NCBI RefSeq assembly: GCF_006007885.1
Contig: NZ_VCRO01000001.1
Coordinates: 186,001-250,000 of the forward strand
Reading direction: 5' to 3'
Source: Alteribacter natronophilus
Lineage (GTDB): Bacteria; Bacillota; Bacilli; Bacillales; Salisediminibacteriaceae
Length of the DNA: 64,000 bases
The notes under the pieces are model-generated. The model was not told the DNA's origin, did no database searches, and saw nothing but the letters and a program-made list of their open reading frames with translations. Position numbers and translations under genes: made by a program. Of the stretch, positions 52,248-61,623 are shown in pieces. Every line of letters starts with the position of its first letter. Position 1 is the first letter of the stretch.

Positions 52248-54605
52248 CTAAAGATGTTCGCTTGTCCTGAAACGGAGGTCGTTCAGAAACCTTGAACGAT
52301 AGGCTTTTTTTCCCCGGCGCTGATCGGTTGATGACAGAAACAGGCGCTGCTGGGCCCGGGTGGCTGCTACATACATCAGCCTCCGTTCTTCTTCCATATA
52401 AGTGCAGTCTCCCTCACGGTTTTTCTCAAGGGCGTATTCATGGGGGAGAGACCCGTCATTGCAGCCGAGCACAAAAACGTTAGGGAACTCCAGGCCTTTA
52501 GCCCGGTGAACGGTCATCAGCTGGATACCTTTTCCGTTCCCGGATTCATTTCTGTGAGCATTCACTTTTGCTCTGATATGGTTCACGTAGGCAAGAAATT
52601 CAGACACAGAGCTGTACCCCGAGGCGATGGCAGAAAGCTCGTGATAGTCATCCGAGCCCCGCTCCATTTTATTTCCTTCACGGCCATTTTTCCTTATGAA
52701 ATCCTTCAGGCCAAGCTCTTCATACGCTTTGAAGAGGGCTTTTTCAGGGGGAAGGGAAGCAAGGTGCGGGATTTCCGCTGCTGCTTTCCGTACCTTCTTC
52801 GTCTGGAACCCGCTCATCAGATCTTCTGTCCGGTGCAGGGCCCCAAGCATCGTTTCCCCGTGGAAAATTGTATGGCGCTTCAGTTCGTTAAGAAGACTGT
52901 TCTTCAGGAACATGACTCTCAGCCAGTCCTGCATCGCGTCCACATCGTCACCATTTACGGCAAGTCTCAGGTACGAGAGAGCCTTACGGACAATATTTCT
53001 GTCGTAAAACGATTCACTGCCCTGTTCCATCGTAAAGGGAAGACCGGACTCAATCAGACGTTCGAAGATGGCCCGGGCCTGGACGTGGGATCGGTAAAGA
53101 ATGGCGAAGTCTTCAGGTTTCGACGTTTTTTTAAGCTCTCTTCTGATATGCTCGGTAACAAAGATCGCTTCTTCCTCTTCATCGTAAGGGAAAAACAGGA
53201 GCGGAAGATGATCGTTTTCCTTTACCGGTTTCATCTTTTTAGGGTAGCGGTCGGTATTCTTTTTTATTACATCATTAGCCAGGTTGACGATCGCCGGCTC
53301 AGACCGGTAGTTGGCGTCAAGATGAATTCTGTTTGTTCCTGGAAACGTGGATTCAAACCGGAGAATATATTCAGGATCACTTCCCCTGAAACGGTAGATG
53401 GACTGATCATCATCGCCGACTGCACAGAGATTCATCTCCGGGGCGGCAAGCTTTTTTATGATTTCATACTGAAGCCGGTTGATATCCTGGAACTCATCGA
53501 TCATGACATGGGTAAACCTTTTCTGGTATTTAGCGAGAAGCTCCGGGTTATCATCCAGCAGAGCCCTGCAGCCTGTGAGCATATCGTCAAAATCAAACTT
53601 TCCCATCTCCGCTTTTTCTTTCTCATAATAGGCATAGACGTCTTTTACCTGTTCTTCAAAGGCATCTTCAGGTTTGATCTTCTCCGGAGACAGTCCTGCG
53701 TTTTTCCATGCTCCGATTGTTGTCAGTGCCTGATCGACTGCGAAATCACGTTCGTCTATTTTAAGTTCGCGCAGGGCGTTCATCACAATTTTTTCCTTCT
53801 GCCAATGTGCTTTAAGCAGCCGTTCCGGCTGCCAGCGGCTGTAGTCGTCATGCATGAGCATTTTATAAAACAGACTGTGAAAGGTTCCTGATACAATCCG
53901 TCTGACTTTGTTTTGTTCCAGCCCATAGGAGGAAGCCAGGCGGTTTTTCATTTCAGCCGCTGCTTTCTGGGTAAAAGTAACAAGCATCATCTGTTCAGGG
54001 CGTACCGCGCCTGATTTAAGCATATAGGCGGCCCGGGCAGTAATTACACGGGTTTTTCCGCTGCCTGCTCCGGCCAGTAGAAGAAGAGGGCCATCTGTTG
54101 TAAGGACTGCCTCCTGCTGACGGTCGTTGAGCGGCGTACTTGCGGACGTAATTTCCCTTAGTACCGGGTTTGGGGATGCCGGCAATTCAGGTTCGGTCAG
54201 GCTGGATTGAAACTCTTTAAAATAGACGGGCTTTTTCCATACGCCCGATCGGTTCGATGGGCTGTCCGAAACTGCTGTACCGATTGGTTTGGATGCGGGG
54301 AGACTGAATGCCCCGACGGTAACGGCTGTTTTTTCCCTCGATGCAGCCTGTTCCTGAACAGCAGCAGAAACTTCCTCTGACCTTAGAGATTCATCTCTGT
54401 CCTTTTGTTCACAGGCAGGATCCTCTCCGCCATTTCTATGGACAAATACAGGGGGCTCATTCAGGCTTACCTGCAGAACTGCAGGTAAGCCGCAGTACGG
54501 GCAGACCAGTTCACCCGCCCGGCTTTTCCGGTCGAGAAAAGAGAGCTTTCCGCGCTCAAGACTGGAAAGCTCCCAGGTGGTTTTGTTATGTATTGCACGC
54601 TGCAT
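52248..54605 (-). CDS. yjcD: UvrD/PcrA-like ATP-dependent DNA helicase YjcD
   Basis: 785 residues, superfamily 1 3'-5' helicase. Residues about 30-70 form a CPYCGLPAVL...FVH zinc-ribbon-like module; a Ser/Pro-rich linker follows. The motor starts near 165: motif I LLAGAGSGKTRVITARA, motif II THVMIDEFQDINRLQYE, motif III GDDDQSIYRFRGS, and the late MTVHRAKGLEFPNVFV and YVAATRAQQRLFLS motifs. The length and the N-terminal extension match B. subtilis YjcD (759). GGAGG lies 9 nt before the ATG. Confidence 0.92.
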   Translation of the reverse strand: MQRAIHNKTTWELSSLERGKLSFLDRKSRAGELVCPYCGLPAVLQVSLNEPPVFVHRNGGEDPACEQKDRDESLRSEEVSAAVQEQAASREKTAVTVGAFSLPASKPIGTAVSDSPSNRSGVWKKPVYFKEFQSSLTEPELPASPNPVLREITSASTPLNDRQQEAVLTTDGPLLLLAGAGSGKTRVITARAAYMLKSGAVRPEQMMLVTFTQKAAAEMKNRLASSYGLEQNKVRRIVSGTFHSLFYKMLMHDDYSRWQPERLLKAHWQKEKIVMNALRELKIDERDFAVDQALTTIGAWKNAGLSPEKIKPEDAFEEQVKDVYAYYEKEKAEMGKFDFDDMLTGCRALLDDNPELLAKYQKRFTHVMIDEFQDINRLQYEIIKKLAAPEMNLCAVGDDDQSIYRFRGSDPEYILRFESTFPGTNRIHLDANYRSEPAIVNLANDVIKKNTDRYPKKMKPVKENDHLPLLFFPYDEEEEAIFVTEHIRRELKKTSKPEDFAILYRSHVQARAIFERLIESGLPFTMEQGSESFYDRNIVRKALSYLRLAVNGDDVDAMQDWLRVMFLKNSLLNELKRHTIFHGETMLGALHRTEDLMSGFQTKKVRKAAAEIPHLASLPPEKALFKAYEELGLKDFIRKNGREGNKMERGSDDYHELSAIASGYSSVSEFLAYVNHIRAKVNAHRNESGNGKGIQLMTVHRAKGLEFPNVFVLGCNDGSLPHEYALEKNREGDCTYMEEERRLMYVAATRAQQRLFLSSTDQRRGKKAYRSRFLNDLRFRTSEHL

Positions 54606-54752
54606 GTAAATCAGCCTCCGTCGATATTCATTAAGGCCGGGGGGCCGGCCTGTCCTATCTTATCAGATTCATGCCCATACAGCATCCGATTTCCGGCCTG
54701 ATTTACGAATGTTTCCTGTGGGAAAGGGTAAATAAAAAGTGAGGTGATTGTA

Positions 54753-54980
54753 ATGGGATATATTCCACCGCTCAGAGACGAACAGTTTCTCCTGTATGCC
54801 GTACGCCAGGAACCTGATGCACCACTTACGGCACGGGTGGCCGCTCTTCAAAAAGCGCAGGCAATCAGGAAGAGGAGCTATTTTGAAAGGCAGTATGAAA
54901 ACATGCGGCTGAAAAAATTAGTCCTTGAATGCGAGCGGGACATTACAGGTAAAGGCCTCCATGTTGATGAACGGATCTGA
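54753..54980 (+). CDS. Small soluble protein (75 aa), hypothetical
   Basis: 75 residues, mostly helical and charged (MGYIPPLRDEQFLLYAVRQE ... GLHVDERI). The ATG has GAGGTG 6 nt upstream. It is divergent from yjcD. Family not recognised; the helical Arg/Lys-rich middle could be a coiled coil. Confidence 0.6.
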   Translation: MGYIPPLRDEQFLLYAVRQEPDAPLTARVAALQKAQAIRKRSYFERQYENMRLKKLVLECERDITGKGLHVDERI

Positions 54981-54987
54981 AACGGAA

Positions 54988-55045
54988 AAACGGCGGGAGC
55001 TGATCCCTGAAGGCGTCTCTGCCCCGGGTTCAGCTCCCGTTCGTC
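54988..55045. terminator. Terminator-like inverted repeat after the 75-aa protein gene
   Basis: CGGGAGCTGA ... TCAGCTCCCG with a long loop and a T-poor tail (TTCGTCT); it may serve the plus-strand gene or the short minus-strand ORF at 55045. Confidence 0.45.
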
Positions 55046-55113
55046 TACATAAAGAAGTGCCCGACAACAGCAAAAAGAAAAACGACGCCCAGCCCAACTG
55101 ATGTCCTTTTCAT
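55045..55113 (-). CDS. Possible 22-aa membrane peptide
   Basis: A 22-codon frame encoding a basic start (MKRTSVG) and a hydrophobic stretch (LGVVFLFAVVGHFFM), with GGGGGG 7 nt before the ATG. Tiny one-helix peptides of this form are often made during sporulation in Bacillaceae, but a frame this short could be chance. Confidence 0.35.
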   Translation of the reverse strand: MKRTSVGLGVVFLFAVVGHFFM

Positions 55114-55277
55114 TTTTCGGCCCCCCGACCCCTAAGGAGTTTTCACAAAACAGTGCCCACTTAGCAGTTAAGAATATTGTAAAGCCCTTACATTGTGCTG
55201 AAAAGGGGATGGGGAGCAAAATAAATCCTCAATTCACGACAGGATCCGGGTTCGTTCTTAAGGTATCGATTAAACAG

Positions 55278-56672
55278 TCAGCTTTCGCCATACCTTGTGT
55301 TCCGGAAGCGGAGTGTAAATACAATCAGAGCTGCAATGGCAACGCCCGCCAGACTCAGGAACAGATTGGAATAAACGATGTTATCCTCTGCCCGGGCCAG
55401 TGGATTCATTAGAACCGACGCGTCATCAATATCAAGAATCCGGCCGTAAACAGCACTTCCTATGGCTGCGCTCATAAAGTTAAGCAGGTTGAACATGCCA
55501 ATTCCCACTCCGGTCTGGTGAGCCGGAACGATGGTTGAGAGAAGGTTTGCCGTTGAGCTCTGCACGAGTGGGAAACCGAGATAAGTGACAAGAACACAAA
55601 GGGCAACCACAACCGGGTGAAAGCCGGCAAATGTGGAGATAAGCACTGTACCGCATCCTACAATAATGAGGGCTGTTTTTACGACAGGCACACTGCCGAT
55701 TCGGTCAACAAGACGTCCGCCGGACTGGCCGATCAGGCCGGCAGCCATGGCTCCGGGAAACAGAACAAGTCCAATGGCAAGCGTGGTCAGGTCATAGAGG
55801 TCCCTGAGCATAATCGGAATAATAAAGATCATACCAAATAAAACACTGGTTCCAAGAAAGCTTGTTATAACCGTGGTTGAGTAGCGGCCGTCTCTTAAAA
55901 GGGACGGTTCAATAAACGGGTGCCGGGCAGTCGCAGTCCTCCAGATGAAAAGGGTAAGAGCTGTTGCAAAAACAACAGGGGACCACCAGATTCCCGTGGT
56001 AATAAACAGAAGCAGTCCTGCTACAGTCACGGCAATAAAAAGGGCGCCGGGAATATCCACAACACCTTTTCTTTTTTCCTCATCAGGAATCCATTTTCTG
56101 AGAAACGGAATGGCGACAACTGAGAGCATGGAGAAAAGGAACAGAAACCGCCAGCTCAGAAAGCCGCCGATGAGTCCACCGGCAATAGGTCCGAGACCTG
56201 ATGCAAAAGCCACAGTGGCAGATACAATACCAAAAACACGTCCCCGTTCATCCGGTATAAAGCGTGCCGGGATAATAAAGGCGAGGGCGGGTATTGTAGC
56301 TCCCCCGAGTGCCTGAATAATACGGGCTGCAAGAAGTGTCGGATAGTTCGGTGCCACAATGCCCAGTGCAGCTCCGATAAAAAACAGGATCAGACCGAAT
56401 GTAAGGAGGTTTTTTATCGGGTAGATATCAGCCAGTTTTCCATACATAAGCGAACCTATTGAGAATACAAGTATGTATCCCGTCATCACCCAGCTTACTT
56501 CTGAAGGGAGCAGTCCGAAATGTTCTGCGATATCGGGAATAGCAACGTTAAACATCGTTCCGTTCATAACAGTAAAAGTTAAAATGGCGCATATAAGAAG
56601 GATCAGTTTTGATTTAAGTTTAGGGTCAATTGCGGGTGCCTGTTTCTTTTCGTGGGAGTCTTTGTCTGTCAT
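55278..56672 (-). CDS. Tet(L)/TetA-like MFS drug/cation:proton antiporter (14 TM)
   Basis: 464 residues, DHA2-type major facilitator with about 14 helices. Family motifs: VAIPDIAEHFGL.PSEVSWVMTGY (D1-like), YGKLADIYPIKNLL, GRVFGIVSATVAFASGLGPIAGG (motif C) and VGIGMFNLLNF. The order closely follows Bacillus Tet(L), which exports tetracycline-metal complexes and also exchanges Na+/K+ for protons. I chose the ATG at 56672, preceded by AGAAGG at 7 nt. The substrate cannot be assigned. Confidence 0.85.
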   Translation of the reverse strand: MTDKDSHEKKQAPAIDPKLKSKLILLICAILTFTVMNGTMFNVAIPDIAEHFGLLPSEVSWVMTGYILVFSIGSLMYGKLADIYPIKNLLTFGLILFFIGAALGIVAPNYPTLLAARIIQALGGATIPALAFIIPARFIPDERGRVFGIVSATVAFASGLGPIAGGLIGGFLSWRFLFLFSMLSVVAIPFLRKWIPDEEKRKGVVDIPGALFIAVTVAGLLLFITTGIWWSPVVFATALTLFIWRTATARHPFIEPSLLRDGRYSTTVITSFLGTSVLFGMIFIIPIMLRDLYDLTTLAIGLVLFPGAMAAGLIGQSGGRLVDRIGSVPVVKTALIIVGCGTVLISTFAGFHPVVVALCVLVTYLGFPLVQSSTANLLSTIVPAHQTGVGIGMFNLLNFMSAAIGSAVYGRILDIDDASVLMNPLARAEDNIVYSNLFLSLAGVAIAALIVFTLRFRNTRYGES

Positions 56673-56843
56673 TATATGGCCTTCTTTCAGAAAGAGATAT
56701 CGGCTCCCGGTGTACAGCATGGCTGTTCTTTCGTAACCGGAAATAAAACACTCCCTTCATCTTATCGGAAGGTCCGGATAGCGTCAACGGAATGGTTTTT
56801 AATGAAGAAACGGGGGAATAGTAGCGGAAAAGGAGGCTTCCCG

Positions 56844-57389
56844 ATGAACAATATTACTGTTATTGCAGGCAGTCTGAGAAAAGAATCGATTAACAGAACC
56901 GTTATGAAGGAAATAATGAGGCTTGCTTCGGATCAGTCTAACGTTACGGAAGCTTATATAGGGGATCTGCCGCTTTTTAATGGTGATCTGGAAGAAGGGG
57001 GAGACCCGGAGGCGGCAGCGGAATTTAAAGCCGCCATCCGATCAGCGGACGGTATTATCATCATTACGCCGGAATACAGCCATGGCGTCCCCGGGGTACT
57101 TAAAAACGCCCTTGACTGGGCGGGAAGTATGACAAATGAAAACGTGCTGGAAAACATGCCGGCAGCGGTAACAGGAGCTTCTCCGAGTGCACTTGGGACC
57201 TCTCTTGCCCAGGTGCAGGTCAAACAGACTCTTGCTGCGTGCGGCTCCCATGTTCTTGCCCGGCCAGAGCTGTTTATTGGCACAGCCCACAAGCGTCTCG
57301 GTGACGGGCGGGTAACGGATGAAACAACGATCAGCTTAATGACAGAATTTCTTGATGCTTTTTACAGCTGGATTGGGAGATTCCGCTAA
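56844..57389 (+). CDS. NADPH-dependent FMN reductase (flavodoxin-like)
   Basis: 181 residues. The flavodoxin-like fold is shown by ITVIAGSLRKESINR (FMN phosphate loop), IITPEYSHGVPGVLKNALDW (flavin-binding loop) and AAVTGASPSALGTSLAQVQ. Such enzymes reduce quinones, azo dyes or chromate. AAGGAGG lies 7 nt before the ATG at 56844. Divergent from the efflux gene; no partner is evident. Confidence 0.9.
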   Translation: MNNITVIAGSLRKESINRTVMKEIMRLASDQSNVTEAYIGDLPLFNGDLEEGGDPEAAAEFKAAIRSADGIIIITPEYSHGVPGVLKNALDWAGSMTNENVLENMPAAVTGASPSALGTSLAQVQVKQTLAACGSHVLARPELFIGTAHKRLGDGRVTDETTISLMTEFLDAFYSWIGRFR

Positions 57390-57443
57390 TCGCCGGCAGA
57401 GAACGCTTTTCACCCTTTGAAATACGGATGCTCGTATGAACAT

Positions 57444-58559
57444 CTACCCTGATAACCGATTCCCTTCATGAGTGATCTTACGGTGTTTTCCAAGAAGAAT
57501 CCCGGTCATAAGTACCCCGGTCATGACAATATAAATAGCCCCCCAGTAAAGCGTCCAGTTTTTCAGGACAAAATCTGAGAAGTCCACAATATCCGGATGA
57601 AGATGATGGCTCATGGCCCAGACGAGCACGGCACACGGGAAGATAAACGCTCCGTAGCCGTCTTTTTTTGATATGTGCTGCAGACCGAGAAGAACACCGA
57701 GGAGACAGACGGTCATTTTTATAAAAAGAGACAGGAGCCACACAATGCCGATGGCAGCCTCCACACGCTGAAACAGTTCTCCAATTTCAATATTTCTCGC
57801 CATCGAATAGGTGGCGTACGTTTCCCTGGAGGCAAAGTACGTACTTTCCACGCCGATCGTCACAACAATGGCCAGGGCCAGAATGATGCCGGAAATGCCG
57901 ATTGACCAGGCCGTATAGGTAATCAGATGTTTTTTATCTGTTACAAACGTCGCAAGGGCAGTAAACACGAGCATTTCAATAAACGGAAAACCGAGTATGG
58001 GGTAGGCGCCGTGCACGAGGGGAAACAAGCCATCTTCAAACAATGGAACCAGGTGCGAAGTTTCAAAGTTATTCAGCACCAGCAGCAAGGTGCCGATCAC
58101 CACAGTCAGCATCAGTGGAAGAAGTACTTCATTTACCCGGCCGATATTCTGGACACCTTTACTGACGGAAAAAATCATAAGTACAATAGGCATCCACACC
58201 ACCACGTGGGAGGAAGTCTCTGTAAGTGCCACTGTGTTTGTGAAATTGGCAAAGTTACGCATAATCAGGGACGTAAGGTGAAGAACAGCACATATAAAAA
58301 GAATATTTAATAGTGTGCCTGCTATTTTACCTGTAACCAGCTCTGAAATAACGTACACCGAGGCAAACCGGTACTTTCGGAGAAGAATGTAGAGCAGCAC
58401 ATTCAGAGTTACTCCGGCACCTGTGGCCAGCAGCATACTCAGCCACGCTCCCTCACCTGCCAGGGAGGTGGCGGCGGTAGGTGCCATCAGCAGGGAACTT
58501 CCCACAATAAAATTAATGATCAGCAGGCCAAACTGCCAACGGTTAATACTGTTTTTCAT
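57444..58559 (-). CDS. Germinant receptor subunit B (GerAB/GerKB family permease)
   Basis: 371 residues, ten membrane helices, APC-superfamily-like spore permease. Typical features are the NRWQFGLLIINFIVGSSLL opening, GFPFIEMLVFTALATFV, and the helix rich in Trp and Lys near the end. In GerA-type receptors this subunit binds the germinant in the spore inner membrane. It is the last gene of an A-C-small-B operon. Confidence 0.9.
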   Translation of the reverse strand: MKNSINRWQFGLLIINFIVGSSLLMAPTAATSLAGEGAWLSMLLATGAGVTLNVLLYILLRKYRFASVYVISELVTGKIAGTLLNILFICAVLHLTSLIMRNFANFTNTVALTETSSHVVVWMPIVLMIFSVSKGVQNIGRVNEVLLPLMLTVVIGTLLLVLNNFETSHLVPLFEDGLFPLVHGAYPILGFPFIEMLVFTALATFVTDKKHLITYTAWSIGISGIILALAIVVTIGVESTYFASRETYATYSMARNIEIGELFQRVEAAIGIVWLLSLFIKMTVCLLGVLLGLQHISKKDGYGAFIFPCAVLVWAMSHHLHPDIVDFSDFVLKNWTLYWGAIYIVMTGVLMTGILLGKHRKITHEGNRLSG

Positions 58560-58594
58560 TTTCTTCCTCCTGATATGACAGTCTTATACTGCTG

Positions 58595-58777
58595 TCATCC
58601 TTCAAAAAGCCAGTGATAAAGAGGCTCAAACAGAGCCCGGATGCTTTCGGTTAACGGAAACCATGTACGGCCGAACAGGAAACTTACAGTATACAGAGCG
58701 GTAAAGGTCCAGACCGCCAGAACGGTCAGGGACAGAGATGATGTTTTCCGGTTGGCAGATGCTGTATTATTCTTCAT
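58595..58777 (-). CDS. Small membrane protein inside the ger operon (possible D subunit)
   Basis: 60 residues with one clear helix (about residues 15-36) and a short amphipathic C-terminus (ESIRALFEPLYHWLFEG). It overlaps the end of the C-subunit gene by 11 nt and precedes the B-subunit gene. Small D-type proteins encoded in ger operons of other Bacillus species modulate receptor activity but usually have two helices. The ribosome-binding site is weak (GAGG at 13 nt), consistent with coupled translation. Confidence 0.65.
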   Translation of the reverse strand: MKNNTASANRKTSSLSLTVLAVWTFTALYTVSFLFGRTWFPLTESIRALFEPLYHWLFEG

Positions 58778-59969
58778 CGGCAGCGTTGTACCTCATTCCT
58801 GTAAGATTAATGTCAACATTAATATTGTAGATAAACTCGGCTTCCATAAAATGACCAAACCAGCTGTCTTTCCATTCCTGCCATTTGTCGGGATGGTGGT
58901 CCCTGAACACGCCGGAAAGACCGGTCGCATCGAAACCGAGAGTTCTGGTTTTTTCAATAGTCGACCTGATTTCCTTTTCCAGTTCGTTACTTACAGCCTC
59001 TTTTAACGCTTCCATATCGTCAGGATCTGTAAGGTCGAGAGTGCACGTAGTTTCAAGAAGGTAGCCTGTACCGTCCAGGCTGATTTCAAAAACCGGTCGT
59101 CCGTCTTTTACAGAGGCGTTGGTACTCTGGGTGAGCTTATGAAGCCTCACGCCGGCATATCCGCCCTCACACGGAGTGTCAAATACTGTACGGTCGCCGA
59201 CCATGCCGTTCAGAAATACCCACCCCTGGGATTCTTCCGTAGTAAACCAGTCTTTAAGTCTGTCGTTTTCAAACACTGCCAGTCCGTCGAGGGAAAAGCT
59301 GTGCTCATCAATACGATGAAGGACATCGGTTTCCGAGCTGTCTTCACTTGAGATGTTTCTGAGACCAAGAATGATAGGATGTTCATTATCGGATACGTAT
59401 GCCCGGAGCGCATCAGACAGAGAAATATTTTTCTTAATACCGAGGGATCCTGAAGCGACCAGTACCCTGTCCCTCACTGATTTCGCCGGGTTTTCGTCAA
59501 GCGGGGTGAAGGTACGGAGAATGTTGCGGGCTGTCTCCTCCTTTGCGATAAATGCAAGGAACTCCATCCGCATCTGCTCGTCCCTTTCAACAAAGTCAAA
59601 CAACCTGCTGATTCCTGTTTCCCTTGCAAAGCTTTCACCGATCACAAGGTAATAAATGTGGGAGAAAAACAGTCTTCTTGGCGTAATGTTTTTCGCTTTA
59701 TCCAATGCTTCCACGATCGTTTTGCCCCTGGTGGTAAAAGTGTAGACCGAAGCGTCCTCGCCTCCGCCCCCTTCAGTTGCCACACGGGCGGAGGCGCCGT
59801 GGGGATTTATAATCTGAAACGAAACCTCAATGTCGTCGGAATCCTCCACCTGATCGATCCCCATAGCTACGACGATGGCCAGCTGATCGAGCTCCATTTT
59901 GTCCCCGCACCCGCTGAGAAGTACTGTGGGGAATATAGCAGTCAGCAGTAATAGACGGATTGTCTTCAT
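58767..59969 (-). CDS. Germinant receptor subunit C (GerAC-type lipoprotein)
   Basis: 400 residues. Lipobox LLSGC at about residues 17-21 after a basic, hydrophobic signal peptide; the rest (LDQLAIVVAMGIDQVEDSDD, FFSHIYYLVIGESFA, TPCEGGYAGVRL) follows the three-domain GerAC fold. Anchored by lipid on the outer face of the spore inner membrane. It overlaps subunit A by 4 nt. Confidence 0.93.
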   Translation of the reverse strand: MKTIRLLLLTAIFPTVLLSGCGDKMELDQLAIVVAMGIDQVEDSDDIEVSFQIINPHGASARVATEGGGGEDASVYTFTTRGKTIVEALDKAKNITPRRLFFSHIYYLVIGESFARETGISRLFDFVERDEQMRMEFLAFIAKEETARNILRTFTPLDENPAKSVRDRVLVASGSLGIKKNISLSDALRAYVSDNEHPIILGLRNISSEDSSETDVLHRIDEHSFSLDGLAVFENDRLKDWFTTEESQGWVFLNGMVGDRTVFDTPCEGGYAGVRLHKLTQSTNASVKDGRPVFEISLDGTGYLLETTCTLDLTDPDDMEALKEAVSNELEKEIRSTIEKTRTLGFDATGLSGVFRDHHPDKWQEWKDSWFGHFMEAEFIYNINVDINLTGMRYNAADEE

Positions 59970-61483
59970 GTCCCTCTGTTCTCCTTTTTTCCGTCATGCC
60001 GGATCCACGGTTTCAGGAAAGGTACGTTTTTAGCCCAGAGCGGGAAACGAAAGAAACCATCTTTATGGTGTTTCAGGTTAATCGGTGCCAAAGGTGAAAA
60101 ATACGGTTTACCCATCGATTCGAGCGAACAGAGGTGAATGAGAAGCAGCGCAGAGAAAATCATCACCCCGAAAAGACCGGTAGTTGCTGCAAAAGCCATC
60201 ATCACAAACCGGAGTATTCGTGCACTTATCGAGAAATTATAGGCAGGTGCCACAAAGCTTGAAATGGCAGTCAGGGATACAACGATGACGATAGCCGGAC
60301 TCACAAGCCCCGCTCTTACGGCAGAATCCCCCAGTACAATCGCTCCAACAATGGATATAGCCGGCCCGATTGTCCTTGGCATTCTCACGCCGCCTTCCCT
60401 CAGGATTTCAAAAATCAGTTCCATGAGCAGTGTTTCCACGAAAGCGGGGAATGGAATGCCTTCCCGCTGCGCAGCAAGATTAATAAGCAGATCGGTTGCA
60501 ACAAGTTCCGGATGAAAAGTAGTTACAGATATATAGATGGAAGGGAGATACAGGCTGATCAGAAAAGCCGCAAACCTGATGAAACGGATAAAAGATGCAA
60601 AGTCAAATCGCTGGTAAAAATCTTCGGCTGAATGAAAATAGGAAAGAAACGTCATGGGATAGACGAGACACATGGGAGAACCATCCACAATAACGGCAAT
60701 TTTCCCTTCCTGAATTTCGGAACTGACCGTGTCCGGACGTTCTGTTACCTGGGCGGTGGGGAAAGGAGAGTACCAGCGGTGTTTTGTACCGTAGTCATCG
60801 ATCAGTTCCTCCAGCATCCCGCTTTCATAGACTTCCTCAGTCTTAACACTTTCAATTCGACGGGTAATCTCAGCAAGCACCTCTTTGTCCGCCTCGTCTT
60901 CGAGGTAGCAGAGGCGAATTTCTGTCTGTGTGCTTCTGCCTGCAGACAATTTCCTGAACCTGAGCTGGGGGTTTCGGAGCCGTCTTCGAAGGAGTGAGGT
61001 ATTTACGTTAATTCCCTCAACAAAACCCTCTTTTGGTCCGCGGATCACGGTCTGATTTGCCGGCTCGTCCACATTCCTCATTTCCACCAGAAGCCCGATC
61101 ACACCGGCTGCAAATTTACAGCCCTGGACAAAAACGATAACTTCCCCGTGAAGAAGAGAACGGATGATTTCTTTAAACGAATAATACGGGCCTGACTGAG
61201 TTCCTTCAATTTTTTCAAACAGGAATTCAGGAAGAATGTCAGGTTGATTCTGAACGTGAAGAAGAGGAGAGTTGATGGCATCGGCGATCATCTCCTCGTT
61301 GTTCATCGCTTCCAGATGTACAACTGAAAAAGGAATTCTGCCTTTAAGGAAGTGTCCGACCTGGATATCATCGCTTTGACCAAGCATGGCCGTGAGTCTC
61401 GCCACGTCCTTTTCTGCATTTCCGGAAAGAGGTTCATCGTAAACCTTCATAACTTCCTCGATATCGGCAGTCTGCTTGACCAT
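59966..61483 (-). CDS. Germinant receptor subunit A (GerAA family)
   Basis: 505 residues. A large N-terminal hydrophilic region (about 1-270, with VIRGPKEGFVEGINVNTSLL and LRNPQLRF) precedes about five membrane helices and a cytoplasmic tail. The motifs PFPAFVETLLMELIFEILRE and GPAISIVGAIVLGDSAVRAG are family hallmarks. It is the first gene of the operon, preceded by GGAGG. With B and C subunits it forms a nutrient-gated ion channel receptor of the spore. The germinant is unknown. Confidence 0.95.
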   Translation of the reverse strand: MVKQTADIEEVMKVYDEPLSGNAEKDVARLTAMLGQSDDIQVGHFLKGRIPFSVVHLEAMNNEEMIADAINSPLLHVQNQPDILPEFLFEKIEGTQSGPYYSFKEIIRSLLHGEVIVFVQGCKFAAGVIGLLVEMRNVDEPANQTVIRGPKEGFVEGINVNTSLLRRRLRNPQLRFRKLSAGRSTQTEIRLCYLEDEADKEVLAEITRRIESVKTEEVYESGMLEELIDDYGTKHRWYSPFPTAQVTERPDTVSSEIQEGKIAVIVDGSPMCLVYPMTFLSYFHSAEDFYQRFDFASFIRFIRFAAFLISLYLPSIYISVTTFHPELVATDLLINLAAQREGIPFPAFVETLLMELIFEILREGGVRMPRTIGPAISIVGAIVLGDSAVRAGLVSPAIVIVVSLTAISSFVAPAYNFSISARILRFVMMAFAATTGLFGVMIFSALLLIHLCSLESMGKPYFSPLAPINLKHHKDGFFRFPLWAKNVPFLKPWIRHDGKKENRGT

Positions 61484-61623
61484 TTGCCCTCACCTCCAAT
61501 CCGTTATTCAGTTTTATAGTTTCTGTATTTTCGGAGAGGTTATACATGGAGGACTTTACTCGATTTTCCTGCTTCTTTTTACTACAATAGGACAAACCCT
61601 GATCAACAAGGAGGCGTCACAAA

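Noticed and set aside
52440-53891. 483-codon open frame on the plus strand
   Set aside because: It is entirely antisense to yjcD, with no ribosome-binding site and a low-plausibility, Phe/Arg/Lys-rich composition. It is a shadow of the helicase codon usage.
56690-56760. Leader peptide for translational control upstream of the Tet(L)-like gene
   Set aside because: Short frames exist, but none has a ribosome-binding site and hairpin arrangement like the known tetA(L) leader.
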